A DNA stretch of 44,116 nucleotides from an uncultured Thermomicrobiaceae bacterium (GTDB lineage: Bacteria; Chloroflexota; Chloroflexia; Thermomicrobiales; Thermomicrobiaceae): the NCBI GenBank assembly GCA_938082375.1, contig CALKCJ010000030.1, positions 1 through 44,116 of the forward strand, in the 5' to 3' direction. A model generated the notes under the pieces. The model was not told where the DNA came from, did not search any database, and saw only the letters and a list, made by a program, of their open reading frames with translations. This document shows positions 8,483-17,209 of this stretch, piece after piece (the stretch's first letter is position 1; each line of letters starts with the position of its first letter). Made by a program: the position numbers and the translations under genes.

Positions 8483-9589
8483 ATGGCAGTGCAGCTTGTC
8501 CTCATCGGCCTGCCGCGGAGTGGCAAGACCACTGTCTTCAACGCGCTGACCCGAGCGCAGGCGACGACCGGTGGCTTCAGCGGCGCCGAGGAAGAGCCCA
8601 ACCTGGCGACCGTGAAGGTGCCCGACCCGCGGCTGGACACCCTCACCCGCCTGTTCCACCCGCGCCGTACAGTGCCCGCCGAAGTGCAGTACTACGACGT
8701 GGCCGGGTTGGCCAGAGGCGTACACGAGCGTGGCCTGAGCGGGCGGCTGCTGGGCTACCTCAGTCAGGCCGACGCGCTGGTGCATGTGGTGCGTGCCTTC
8801 GACGACCCGGCCGTGCCCCACCCCGAGGGGTCGGTTGATCCTCTGCGGGACATCGAAACCATCGATCTTGAGCTGGCCTTCTCCGACCTGAGCATCATCG
8901 AGAAGCGGCTGGCTCGCATCCGGTCGATGCTCGGCAAGGTGCGCGGGGCTGAGCGCGAGGCGCAGGAGCGGGAAGCCGAGCTGCTGGGCCGGCTCCAGGC
9001 CGCCTTGACCAGTGGGACGCCGATCCGCGAGGTCGAGCTTTCGGTCGAAGAGGAGAAGATGCTCCGCGGCTTCGGCTTCCTGACCGCCAAGCCGCTGCTG
9101 ATCCTACTCAATCTTGGCGAAGAGCTGCTCGGCCGGCTCGCTGAGCGCCTGCTGGCGGAGGCGAGTGAGCGCTATGGTCGCCCGGGCGTCGCGGTGGATG
9201 CCCTGCCGGGGAAGCTGGAAGCGGAGATCGCGCAGCTTCCGGAGGAGGACGCCCGGGTCTTCATGGAGGAGCTGGGGATCCAGGAGCCGGGGCGCGACCG
9301 GGTGATCCGCCTCTCCTACACGCTGCTCGGGCTGATCTCGTTCTTCACCGTCGGCCCGGACGAAGTGCGGGCCTGGACGATCCGGCGGGGCACCACAGCG
9401 GTGGAAGCAGCGGGGGCGATCCACAGCGACATGCAGCAAGGCTTCATCCGCGCCGAAGTCGTCTCCTACGACGACCTGGTGCGGACGGGGAGCCTGGCCG
9501 AGGCCCGGCGAGCCGGGGTGCTGCGGCTGGAGGGGAAGCAGTACGTCGTGCAGGACGGCGACGTGCTGCACATCCTGTTCAACGTGTGA
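8483..9589 (+). CDS. ychF: redox-regulated P-loop ATPase/GTPase YchF (OBG family)
   Basis: A 368-residue OBG-family NTPase linked in other bacteria to ribosome function and stress. The P-loop GLPRSGKTT starts near residue 9, the switch-region DVAGL near residue 73, and a coiled-coil segment rich in Arg/Glu spans about 135-170. The G4 position reads NLGE rather than NKxD, the hallmark of YchF that favours ATP over GTP. A TGS domain forms the C-terminus. GGAGG lies 4 bases before the ATG at 8483; a longer open frame upstream overlaps queC out of frame and is not coding. The downstream membrane-protein gene starts 18 bases after the stop, suggesting co-transcription. Confidence 0.93.
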   Translation: MAVQLVLIGLPRSGKTTVFNALTRAQATTGGFSGAEEEPNLATVKVPDPRLDTLTRLFHPRRTVPAEVQYYDVAGLARGVHERGLSGRLLGYLSQADALVHVVRAFDDPAVPHPEGSVDPLRDIETIDLELAFSDLSIIEKRLARIRSMLGKVRGAEREAQEREAELLGRLQAALTSGTPIREVELSVEEEKMLRGFGFLTAKPLLILLNLGEELLGRLAERLLAEASERYGRPGVAVDALPGKLEAEIAQLPEEDARVFMEELGIQEPGRDRVIRLSYTLLGLISFFTVGPDEVRAWTIRRGTTAVEAAGAIHSDMQQGFIRAEVVSYDDLVRTGSLAEARRAGVLRLEGKQYVVQDGDVLHILFNV

Positions 9590-9607
9590 GGCCGGGGAGA
9601 GCGTGCC

Positions 9608-12061
9608 TTGGCCCCAGAGCTTGCGGTTCGGACGGGCGGGCTGATCCCGTTCTGGGCCCTGCTGGCCCTGGCCGGGCTGTGGGCCAGTGGACTGCTAGCC
9701 GCTGGCCCGCTCCGGCGACGCTGGCCGTGGCTGGCCGGCGAACTGGCCGCGCTCGGCGGGCTTGTGCTGGCGCACGTCCTGTTCTTCTGGCGCCCCCTGC
9801 TGACGCCCGCTCAGGTACCGAAGGGCGGCGGTGACCTCAACTCCTTCTTCTTCCCCCTGCACGCCTTCAGCGCCCGCACCCTGCAGCAGGGGGAGCTTCC
9901 GCTCTGGAACCCTCACCTCTTCAGCGGCATGCCCCACTTCGCCAATTACCAGGCCGGCCTGCTGTACCCACCTAACTGGATCGCCTACCTCCTGGCTCGC
10001 CCCTTCACCTACGGCACGCTCGAGCTGATGGCCCTGGGCCACTACCTGATCGCCAGCCTCGGCGCTTACACGCTGGCGCGGGTCACGCTCGGCGCCAGCC
10101 GGATTCCGGCACTGGTGGCCGGCATTATCTTCCCCTACAGCGGCTTCCTGGTGGCCCACCTAGGCCACTACTCGATGCTCTCAGCGGCCGCCTGGGCACC
10201 CTGGATCTGGCTCGGCCTGGCAGAGGCGGCGCGGCGCGTCTCCTGGCTGTGGGCGGCTGCAACCGCTGGCTTCGTCTTCCTGCTGACGACTGGCGGGCAC
10301 CAGCAGACGGTGCTCTACGCGCTGACCGCCTCGGCGGCCTGGTGGCTCTTCTGGATGGCCGTGCGCCATTTCGCGGCCTTCCACGAGCTGTGGAGCGGGC
10401 TCACGCCAGGACAATGCCCCTCGGTCGCGTCGCTCTGGCGTGCGCTCCGATCACCTCTGGCCGACGCCCTGCGGGCCGGGCTGGCGGTGGGGAGCGGGCT
10501 GGCGCTAGCGATGCCGGTGCTCCTGCCCTCGCTGGAGCTCGCGCGGCGCTCGGTGCGAGCCGGCCGGCTGACCTACGAGCAGGCGACCGAGTTCAGCCTC
10601 CAGCCGGTGATGCTCGTTCATGCCTTCCTGCCCAAGCTGTTCGGCAGCAACCCGACCAACTACTGGGGGCCGTTCTCTAGCGGCGAGGTCTGGTTCTACG
10701 CCGGGGTGATCCCGCTGCTCCTGGCCGGGCTGGGCCTGGCGCTCCGCCCCGAGCCCGCGCGCTGGTTCCTGGCCGCGCTGGGGCTGGTCGCGCTGCTGCA
10801 CGCGATGGGGCCGTACACACCGGTGCACGGCTGGGCCTACCGTGCCCTCCCCTTCGCCGACCTACTCCGGGTGCCGGCCCGCTCGCTTCTGTACGTCGAC
10901 CTGGCAGTCGCGCTGCTGGCCGCAGTCGGCCTGAACGACGTGCTGGCGGTCACGCGAACCGGGCAGACCCGCCTCGCGCGTCTCGCCCTGCGGTCGGCCC
11001 GGCGGCTGCTGGCGATCGCACTCGGCGCACTGGTCTTGCTGGTCGCGCCCCTCTTCTACCGGGTCATCCTCAGCGGGCCGGAGCTGCCCGAGCGCGCGGT
11101 GATCGCGCTCGACGGGCTGAACCTGCTGGTGCTGCTGCTCGGCCTGGCGCTCCTCTGGCTCTGGGCGGTCGAGCGCGCGCGGCTGCCGGGCGCGGCAGCC
11201 GGCCTGCTGGCGCTCGGGCTGATCGTGGTCGACCTCTTCAGCGCCAACGCCACCTTCAACCCGACGCTCGACGACCTGAACGTCGACTTCCGCCACCCGC
11301 AGATCGTCGCCTACCTCCGGGAGCGCGCCAAGACTGAGGGGCCGACCCGCATGATCTCGCTGACCATCCGCTGGCAGCCGAGCGCGGCCGCCGTGGTCGG
11401 GCTTGACGACGCTGGCGGGCTCTTCGACCCCATGCAGCCGGCCGGCTACGCCGGCGTGCTCGACTTCGCCCGCAACAACCGCGACCATGGGGCTCTCGAC
11501 CTCCTGAGCGCACGTTACCTGATTAGCCGGGCCGACGCCGGGTCGCCCGGCTCGCGCTTCCGGCTACTGCTGACCACCCCGGAAGGATTGACGCTCTGGG
11601 AGAACCCGCGGGCCATGCCGCGCGCCTGGCTGGCCGGCAGCGCCGAGATCGTCGACCGCGAGACCGCGCTGCAGCGTATCCGCGAGCCGGGCTTCGACCC
11701 GCGCCAGCAGCTCTACCTGACCGGCGAGCTGCCACCGGCCGACCCGGCCGCCGGCGGCCGGGATGAGTTCACCGCCTACCGGCCCAACCGGGTGGAGATT
11801 GCGGCCGAGGCGACCGTCCCGGCCTACCTGGTGCTGGCCGACAGCTACGATCCCGGCTGGCGAGCAACGGTCGACGGCCGGCCGGTATCGGTGGCGCTGG
11901 CCGACGGCATCTACCGGGCCGTGTGGGTACCGCCCGGCCGGCACGAGATCGTTTTCACCTACCGGCCGCCGTACCTCGTGCCCGGCCTGGCCGCCGCGGC
12001 AACCGGCGCGCTGGCCCTGCTCGCAATCCTCCTCCTGGCCTGGCGCCAGCGCCGGGGCTGA
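9608..12061 (+). CDS. YfhO-type large membrane protein, probable GT-C-like
   Basis: An 817-residue protein with about 12-14 membrane helices and a soluble C-terminal domain (about residues 540-790) before a last helix and a basic tail. The early loop KGGGDLNSFFFPLHAF and the later LLRVPARSLLYVDLA match the layout of bacterial YfhO-family proteins, thought to act in glycosylation of cell-surface polymers; the substrate is unknown. The C-terminal stretch DSYDPGWRATVDG is also typical of the family. The start is TTG at 9608 with GGGGAG 8 bases upstream. It follows ychF by 18 bases. The start choice is less certain than the family. Confidence 0.85.
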   Translation: MAPELAVRTGGLIPFWALLALAGLWASGLLAAGPLRRRWPWLAGELAALGGLVLAHVLFFWRPLLTPAQVPKGGGDLNSFFFPLHAFSARTLQQGELPLWNPHLFSGMPHFANYQAGLLYPPNWIAYLLARPFTYGTLELMALGHYLIASLGAYTLARVTLGASRIPALVAGIIFPYSGFLVAHLGHYSMLSAAAWAPWIWLGLAEAARRVSWLWAAATAGFVFLLTTGGHQQTVLYALTASAAWWLFWMAVRHFAAFHELWSGLTPGQCPSVASLWRALRSPLADALRAGLAVGSGLALAMPVLLPSLELARRSVRAGRLTYEQATEFSLQPVMLVHAFLPKLFGSNPTNYWGPFSSGEVWFYAGVIPLLLAGLGLALRPEPARWFLAALGLVALLHAMGPYTPVHGWAYRALPFADLLRVPARSLLYVDLAVALLAAVGLNDVLAVTRTGQTRLARLALRSARRLLAIALGALVLLVAPLFYRVILSGPELPERAVIALDGLNLLVLLLGLALLWLWAVERARLPGAAAGLLALGLIVVDLFSANATFNPTLDDLNVDFRHPQIVAYLRERAKTEGPTRMISLTIRWQPSAAAVVGLDDAGGLFDPMQPAGYAGVLDFARNNRDHGALDLLSARYLISRADAGSPGSRFRLLLTTPEGLTLWENPRAMPRAWLAGSAEIVDRETALQRIREPGFDPRQQLYLTGELPPADPAAGGRDEFTAYRPNRVEIAAEATVPAYLVLADSYDPGWRATVDGRPVSVALADGIYRAVWVPPGRHEIVFTYRPPYLVPGLAAAATGALALLAILLLAWRQRRG

Positions 12062-12435
12062 TACCGCGTCCTGCCTCTCGTCCGTACTGAGAGCTTCTCG
12101 GGCAGAGAAGGGAAAACAGGATTACTCTCACTGGTGCCAGAAACTTTTGCGCTCCAGAGTTGTAGAGGCGTATGGGGAGAGAACTGGGTGGCGGGAGCGT
12201 GGGCAAAGGCTGATGAACCCATCCGGCGAGCTGGTCGGCAGAGCCTCGCTGCCGAGAGCACGGGCACCCCTGAAGTCCCTCGCCGGCCCGCACGTCACGT
12301 CGCTCAGCAGGAGTGGAACAGCGACCCGCCCGTGGCTCCACGGGCTGTTCCCGGCCCTGGTAGACTGGACGGAGCAACTCCGCGACTGAGCCTGCGGCAG
12401 TTCCGGCTCCGTCCGCTCGTGATGGGAGCAAGAAA
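12062..12435 (+). other. structured intergenic region upstream of the VOC gene
   Basis: 374 bases without a gene. Two strong hairpins are present. The first is TCGGCAG/CTGCCGA (12235-12255, 7-base loop). The second is a two-tier element in which GGAACAG (12315-12321) pairs with CTGTTCC (12345-12351) around GCCCGTGGCTCCACGGGC (12328-12345), whose 8-base arms are complementary. GAGTGGAACAGCG at 12311-12323 partly resembles the T-box core, but the match is incomplete and the downstream gene is not an amino-acid gene. It may be the terminator of the ychF operon plus the VOC leader. Confidence 0.4.
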
Positions 12436-13326
12436 ATGCCCGCGCAACCGCGTTTGCCTGGCGACACCTCCCTCGGCTGGGTCAAGCTCCGAGTTGCCGA
12501 CCGGGAGCGTTCGCTCCGCTTCTACCGCGACGTGCTCGGCTACCAGGCCGACCTGCCGGACGATCGAACCGCCTGGCTCCGGCCGGCGGCCGATCGCTCC
12601 GCTCACTTCGTCCTGGTGGAGCTTCCCGGCGCCGTACCCCGCCCACGGCGCTCGACCGGGCTGTACCACGCGGCCATCCTGCTGCCGCACCGCCGGGAAC
12701 TCGCCCGGGTTATCCGCCGGCTAGTCGACACCGGCTGGCCCATTGGCGGCGCGGCCGACCACGGGGTGAGCGAGGCGATCTACCTCGACGATGCCGAAGG
12801 CAACGGGCTCGAGATCTACGCCGATCGCCCGCGCAGCGCCTGGCCGACACAGGGCCAACAGGTCGCGATGTACACCGACCCGCTCGATATCCCTGATCTC
12901 CTGCGCGAGCTCGAGGCCGACCCGCGACCCTGGTCGGCGATGCCCGCCGAGGCGGGCATCGGGCACGTCCACCTGCAGGTCAGCGACCTCGACCGGGCGG
13001 AGGAGTTCTACTGCGGTGTCCTCGGCTTCGAGGTGACACAGCGCAGCTACCCCGGCGCGCTGTTCGTCTCCGCCGGTGGCTATCACCACCACCTGGGGCT
13101 GAACATCTGGCACAGCCGGCACGCCGGGCCGCCGCCGGAGGACGCGGCCGGTCTCATCGCCTTCGCCGTCGTGATCCCTGACCAGGCGGCCTGGGAAGCC
13201 GTGGTTGAGCGCCTGCAAGCGGCTGGCCTGTCGGTCGAGGAGGGGCTACACGGCGAGTACGGCACCGGCGTCGCGACGCGCGACTTCGACCGGATTGGCG
13301 TCGAGCTCTGGACGCCGGTCGGCTGA
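12436..13326 (+). CDS. two-domain VOC family protein, catechol-2,3-dioxygenase-like
   Basis: A 296-residue protein with two glyoxalase/bleomycin-resistance/dioxygenase modules (about residues 10-130 and 170-295), the layout of extradiol dioxygenases of the CatE type. The second module carries the likely metal ligands: a His in IGHVHLQV, a His in GYHHHLGLN and a Glu in GVELWT. The first module has WVKLRV where the second has HVHLQV, so it is probably structural, as usual in two-domain VOC enzymes. It may cleave an aromatic ring or act on another small molecule; the substrate is unknown. GGGAG lies 8 bases before the ATG. It is convergent with the next gene, with only 7 bases between the stops. 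Confidence 0.82.
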   Translation: MPAQPRLPGDTSLGWVKLRVADRERSLRFYRDVLGYQADLPDDRTAWLRPAADRSAHFVLVELPGAVPRPRRSTGLYHAAILLPHRRELARVIRRLVDTGWPIGGAADHGVSEAIYLDDAEGNGLEIYADRPRSAWPTQGQQVAMYTDPLDIPDLLRELEADPRPWSAMPAEAGIGHVHLQVSDLDRAEEFYCGVLGFEVTQRSYPGALFVSAGGYHHHLGLNIWHSRHAGPPPEDAAGLIAFAVVIPDQAAWEAVVERLQAAGLSVEEGLHGEYGTGVATRDFDRIGVELWTPVG

Positions 13327-13333
13327 CACGGCC

Positions 13334-14695
13334 TCACCCAGGCAGCGGCGAAGCCGGAGGACCCATCGCTGGCTCCTCAACTCGGTAGCGCCGGCTGAGC
13401 TGATCGCCCAGCCACGCGATCGTGACCAGCCAGGCAGGGAGCGACAGCAGCCAAATAAAGATTTGTCTCTCCAAGGGTGACAGCGCCTCCGGTAGCCAGC
13501 CGCGCATGAGGCTCATCAGGTAGGTGCCCTCGAGCAGCAGCGCGACCATCCCAGCATACCAGCGCAGCGGGCGAAACTGGCGCGCCAGCAGCGCGAGCGG
13601 CACGATCCAGCCCAGGTACTGCACGCCGAAGCCCGCCGTGACGGTAAAGAGCAGCAGGATGACGGTCAGCATGCCGTCCAGGACATCCCGCCTGTGCCCC
13701 AGGGTCAGGTAGAAGATCCCCAGCGCCGCCAGCGTGGCGTACGCCCCGGACCGCTCGGCGAGCGCGAAGAGGGCTGCCGGCTCCAGCGGTCGCAGCCAGG
13801 CGAAGCCAGACTGCCAGGCCGCCGCCTTGAGCAGGTTTAAGACCGCGGTGTAGCCCCACCACCCCGCGACCGCGTGGTAGCCCAGCACGGTCCCGAGTAC
13901 ACCCCACAGCGTACCGGGCCAGAAGGCCAGATACACCGCGAGGCCGGCTACGACTGGGAGCGCCGCGCTGGCTGCCAGGCGCGCCTTCGCAGCCACGCCG
14001 TGCAGGCGCAGCAGGAAGAGCGGCAGGAAGATGACCGGCCACGTCTTGTCGAGGATGCCGAGCCCGAGAAAGAGGCCTGTCGCGAGCTGTCCACCGGCCG
14101 CCGCACCGTGAAACCGATACCAGTACCAGGCCAGCAGCGCACAGAGCAGCGGGAGTGCGTCGAACTGCCCGTGGTAGGCAGCCACGTAGAGCGGGATCGG
14201 ATTGAGTGCGTAGAGGAGTGCCAGGAAGGTTGCCGGGTCGGGAGCGGGTGGCGCCTGCGCGGGGTCATTCGCTGGCAGCTCCCGCGCGCCCCAGAGCTTC
14301 CGGCCCGCCTGGTAGAGGAGCCCGGCGATGGCAGCGTCGGCCAGGATCGGCGGCAGTTTGACTAGCAGCGCGAAGGGCAGGTCGAAGGAGAGCGACAGCC
14401 AGCGCGCCAGCGCCATCACGTACATCTGGAGCGGGAGATATGGATGGCGGCTCTCGGCGTCGGGGTGCGTGTAGACGTCCTGGTTGGCCCGCACCAAATC
14501 GGCCACGATGCGGTACGACTCCATGTCGAAGACGGCTCCCGAGGGCAGGACGACCGCCGGGAGCAGGCGCACGGCCAGCGCGAGCAGGACGATCGTCGCC
14601 GGCCGCAGACACAGTCCTGGCCGGCGGAAGTCGAGCGCGAAGTAGGCCGTGGTGACCACGACGATCCAGATGAAGCCAACCAGAGCCGGGCTCAT
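13334..14695 (-). CDS. GT-C type membrane glycosyltransferase-like protein
   Basis: A 453-residue integral membrane protein with about 11-12 helices. The first extracytoplasmic loop holds FDMESYRIVADL, an acidic pair like the catalytic Asp/Glu of GT-C lipid-phosphate-sugar-dependent transferases (GT87/DUF2029-like). The later segments YHGQFDALPLLCALLAWYWY and LDKTWPVIFLPLFLL also fit mannosyltransferase-like members. Donor and acceptor cannot be told. It lies 84 bases downstream of murJ on the same strand, consistent with an envelope-polymer operon. The ribosome-binding site before the ATG is weak (GGGGGC). Confidence 0.8.
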   Translation of the reverse strand: MSPALVGFIWIVVVTTAYFALDFRRPGLCLRPATIVLLALAVRLLPAVVLPSGAVFDMESYRIVADLVRANQDVYTHPDAESRHPYLPLQMYVMALARWLSLSFDLPFALLVKLPPILADAAIAGLLYQAGRKLWGARELPANDPAQAPPAPDPATFLALLYALNPIPLYVAAYHGQFDALPLLCALLAWYWYRFHGAAAGGQLATGLFLGLGILDKTWPVIFLPLFLLRLHGVAAKARLAASAALPVVAGLAVYLAFWPGTLWGVLGTVLGYHAVAGWWGYTAVLNLLKAAAWQSGFAWLRPLEPAALFALAERSGAYATLAALGIFYLTLGHRRDVLDGMLTVILLLFTVTAGFGVQYLGWIVPLALLARQFRPLRWYAGMVALLLEGTYLMSLMRGWLPEALSPLERQIFIWLLSLPAWLVTIAWLGDQLSRRYRVEEPAMGPPASPLPG

Positions 14696-14779
14696 GCTGC
14701 CCCCATTCCAGGCTACGAGGCCGGCGATCAGGGCAACTGCTCGTCGCTCTGCGGGGGATGTAGCTCGCCGGAGTGCCCT

Positions 14780-16417
14780 TCACCGCGGCTGGCGCCCGGC
14801 AACCGCCAGGAGCAGCGTCGCGCGCGCCCGGGCCGCCTGCCAGAGCAGCCGGGCCTCCTCCACGCCCAGGAGCCGCAGCCCGAGCCAGTAGACCGCGGCG
14901 CCGCTGGCAACCGGGATCGCCACCTGGAGCAGTCGCCAGCTCAGGCCTGCCTGCTCGGGCGGCCGGATCCCGGCGAGCGCCTGGGTCATCAGCAGCACGA
15001 GCAGCGCCATCGCGCCGCCGGCCAGCAGTGCCGATCGCAGTGTCGGCATGACCGTGCCGTCGCCCACCCGGCCCAGTGCCCGGCGGAGCAGCAGCCACAT
15101 GACGAGCGTGTGCGCAATGAACTGGGCTGAGTTTCCCAGCACCAGCCCCAACATGCCCAGCGGCCGCACCAGGCTGAGCGCCACCGCGAAGTAGACCACC
15201 ACCGAGAGCAGGCCGACGAGCACCGGCGTCCGCGTGTTCTGGCGCGCATAGTAGGCGAAGATCAGCACCTGGTCGAACGCGGCGAAGAAGGTACCGGGCA
15301 AGTAGCCCAGGAGCGCGATCCAGATGGCCCGCGCGCCCTCCAGGTCGGTCGCCCCGTGGTAGAAGAGCAGGGCAACCGCTGGCCAGCCGATAGCGGCCAG
15401 CCCGAGCGTCGCCGGGGCGACCATGACTGTCACCAGCTTCAGCCCGGTGGCCAGCGTGCGCTGGTAGGCATCCTCGTTCCCATCGGCGAAGTGGCGCGAG
15501 AGCGTCGGCAGCGCGGCCAGCGAGGTCGCTGCCGCCACCAGGCCGAGGATCATCTGGTTGAGCGCGGTGGCGTAGCGCATCGCCCCTAGCGCGTGCTCAT
15601 CGACACCCCAGGCCAGGTTGCGGTCGACCACCAGCGCCACCGTGTTGGCGAACAGGCCGAGGAAGATCGGCAGGTAGAGGAGTAGGACCCGCCGGATGGC
15701 CGGATGGCCGAAGCCGACGTTGAGACGTGGCATGGCGTCGCGCAGCCCGCTGAGCTGGATCAGGGCCAGCAGCCCCGCTCCGGCCAGGATGCCGATCACC
15801 AGGCTGGCCACGCCGAGCGAGCGCCCGAGCGTCAAAGCGGCCGCCACGATCGCCGCGTTGCGGACGGCCAGCGAGAGCGAGGGTTGGGTGAAGCGCTGGA
15901 GGGCGTAGAGGGTCGACATGAGGATCGTCGAGAGCGCCAGCAGCAGGACTGCTGGCAAGATGAGTCGCACTAGCCGGATGGTGAGCTCGACCGTCTCCGG
16001 GCCACGCGCCTGCTCGCCGCCGCCGAGCGCGGTCATGCCGGCCACGATCCAAGGGGCGAGCAGCTCCATAACGAGGACGACGCCCCCGACCACGACCAGC
16101 GCCAGGGTGAGCAGCGCGCCGACGATCCGGCGCAGCTCCTCGCGCTGCTTCGGCGCCGCGTAGGCACTGAGGACGGGCACCAGCGCGGCCTGCATCATGC
16201 CGCTGATCACCAGGTCGAAGAGCATGGTGTGGACGTTGTCGGCGATGGTGAAGGCGGCCACCGCATCACCAGTGCCGAAGAGCACGGCAGTTACCTGCTC
16301 CCGCGCCAGCCCGAGCACGCGGCTCAGGATGACCCCAAGCATGATGATCCCGGCTGCCCGGGCGATCTCGGCGCGCTCGGCGCGCTCGGTGGGGGGAGCG
16401 AGGTCGGCCGCGCTCAC
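14780..16417 (-). CDS. murJ: lipid II flippase MurJ
   Basis: A 545-residue member of the MOP/MviN superfamily with about 14 membrane helices, which flips lipid-linked peptidoglycan precursor across the membrane. The N-terminus shows the conserved LSRVLGLAREQVTAVLFG and then ADNVHTMLFDLVISGMM, both typical of MurJ. The start is GTG at 16417: GGGAG is 5 bases upstream, and the GTGA overlaps the TGA of the preceding gene by 4 bases, indicating translational coupling. The same frame stays open further upstream, but that part is antisense-like overlap with the nucleotidyltransferase gene. Confidence 0.92.
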   Translation of the reverse strand: MSAADLAPPTERAERAEIARAAGIIMLGVILSRVLGLAREQVTAVLFGTGDAVAAFTIADNVHTMLFDLVISGMMQAALVPVLSAYAAPKQREELRRIVGALLTLALVVVGGVVLVMELLAPWIVAGMTALGGGEQARGPETVELTIRLVRLILPAVLLLALSTILMSTLYALQRFTQPSLSLAVRNAAIVAAALTLGRSLGVASLVIGILAGAGLLALIQLSGLRDAMPRLNVGFGHPAIRRVLLLYLPIFLGLFANTVALVVDRNLAWGVDEHALGAMRYATALNQMILGLVAAATSLAALPTLSRHFADGNEDAYQRTLATGLKLVTVMVAPATLGLAAIGWPAVALLFYHGATDLEGARAIWIALLGYLPGTFFAAFDQVLIFAYYARQNTRTPVLVGLLSVVVYFAVALSLVRPLGMLGLVLGNSAQFIAHTLVMWLLLRRALGRVGDGTVMPTLRSALLAGGAMALLVLLMTQALAGIRPPEQAGLSWRLLQVAIPVASGAAVYWLGLRLLGVEEARLLWQAARARATLLLAVAGRQPR

Positions 16418-16935
16418 GGTTCTCCCGATCCCGGCCCGGCCATCGCCAGGATGCGCCGGACAAGCTCGCTCGTCGAGCGGCCGGGTGTCAGCGGCACCGT
16501 TACGACCTGCCCACCGTAGGAGCGCACGATGGCGGCTTCGGGCAGGGGCTGCTTGCCAGCCGCTCGCTCGGCCTCGTCCAGCGCGTAGTCGCCGCCCTTG
16601 ACGTAGATATCTGGTCGTAGCCGGCGCACGGCTTCCTCGGCCGTGTCGCCGGGGAAGACCGTCGCATAGTCGACGCAGGCCAGCGCCGCCACCAGCTCGG
16701 CCCGCTCCTCGGCCGGCACGATCGGCCGGCCGGGCCCCTTGCGCTGGCGCGTCGACGCGTCGTCGTTCACGGCGACCACCAACACGTCGCCGAGCGCGCG
16801 GGCAGCCTGGAGGTAGCGCACGTGGCCGACATGCAGCAGGTCGAAGTGGCCGTTGGTGAAGATGACGCGCTTGCCCTCGGCCCGCAGCCGGGAGCCCAGC
16901 GCCTCGAGCTCGTCGAAGGGGATCACCTGGCCCAC
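16414..16935 (-). CDS. RfaE/HldE-type sugar-phosphate nucleotidyltransferase domain
   Basis: A 173-residue cytidylyltransferase-fold protein matching the C-terminal (nucleotidyl-transfer) half of HldE, with TNGHFDLLHVGHVRYL at 27-42 including the HxGH motif at 35-38, and VYVKGGDY-like IYVKGGDY later. In Gram-negatives this activity makes ADP-heptose; here the kinase half is absent, so it is a stand-alone transferase whose sugar is unknown. I chose the GTG at 16935; an ATG at 17034 would add a non-conserved arginine-rich tail. Its stop overlaps the murJ start by 4 bases, linking it to the envelope operon. Confidence 0.85.
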   Translation of the reverse strand: MGQVIPFDELEALGSRLRAEGKRVIFTNGHFDLLHVGHVRYLQAARALGDVLVVAVNDDASTRQRKGPGRPIVPAEERAELVAALACVDYATVFPGDTAEEAVRRLRPDIYVKGGDYALDEAERAAGKQPLPEAAIVRSYGGQVVTVPLTPGRSTSELVRRILAMAGPGSGEP

Positions 16936-17170
16936 TGGATCGTCCGCTCCGGAGCGTGCCGCGGGATGCCACCGGTCGCTCGCCCGCGTGCAAGCCGGTA
17001 CCCGGCCTGTCGGTCGACTATCGTAGCACAGCACGGGCGGCTGCCAGCGGGCGCGAGCCGCTCCCTGTTGAGCTGAGACCGGCGGGTATTACCTGCCCAG
17101 CCTGCGCTCCGCTGAAGGTCACGGTTCGGCAACGATTCTCGCTCGCACGCGCACTATCGTCTCCCTCGGG

Positions 17171-17187
17171 CTCTGGCGATGCCAGAG
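17171..17187 (+). promoter_or_regulatory. inverted repeat before the peptide-type ABC operon
   Basis: CTCTGGC (17171-17177) and GCCAGAG (17181-17187) are perfect 7-base arms around GAT. The repeat ends 22 bases before the GTG start of the first permease. It could be an operator or a short leader hairpin; no regulator gene is adjacent. Confidence 0.4.
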
Positions 17188-17209
17188 GGAACCGGGAGAA
17201 CACGGTACG

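Noticed and set aside
12209-12215. CTGATGA, the conserved core of hammerhead ribozymes
   Set aside because: The required second core element (GAAA after stem II) and flanking stems are absent; a 7-base match is expected by chance.
14780-16993. 737-codon version of the murJ frame
   Set aside because: The extra N-terminal part is an overlap with the nucleotidyltransferase gene; the GTGA junction at 16414-16417 marks the real start.
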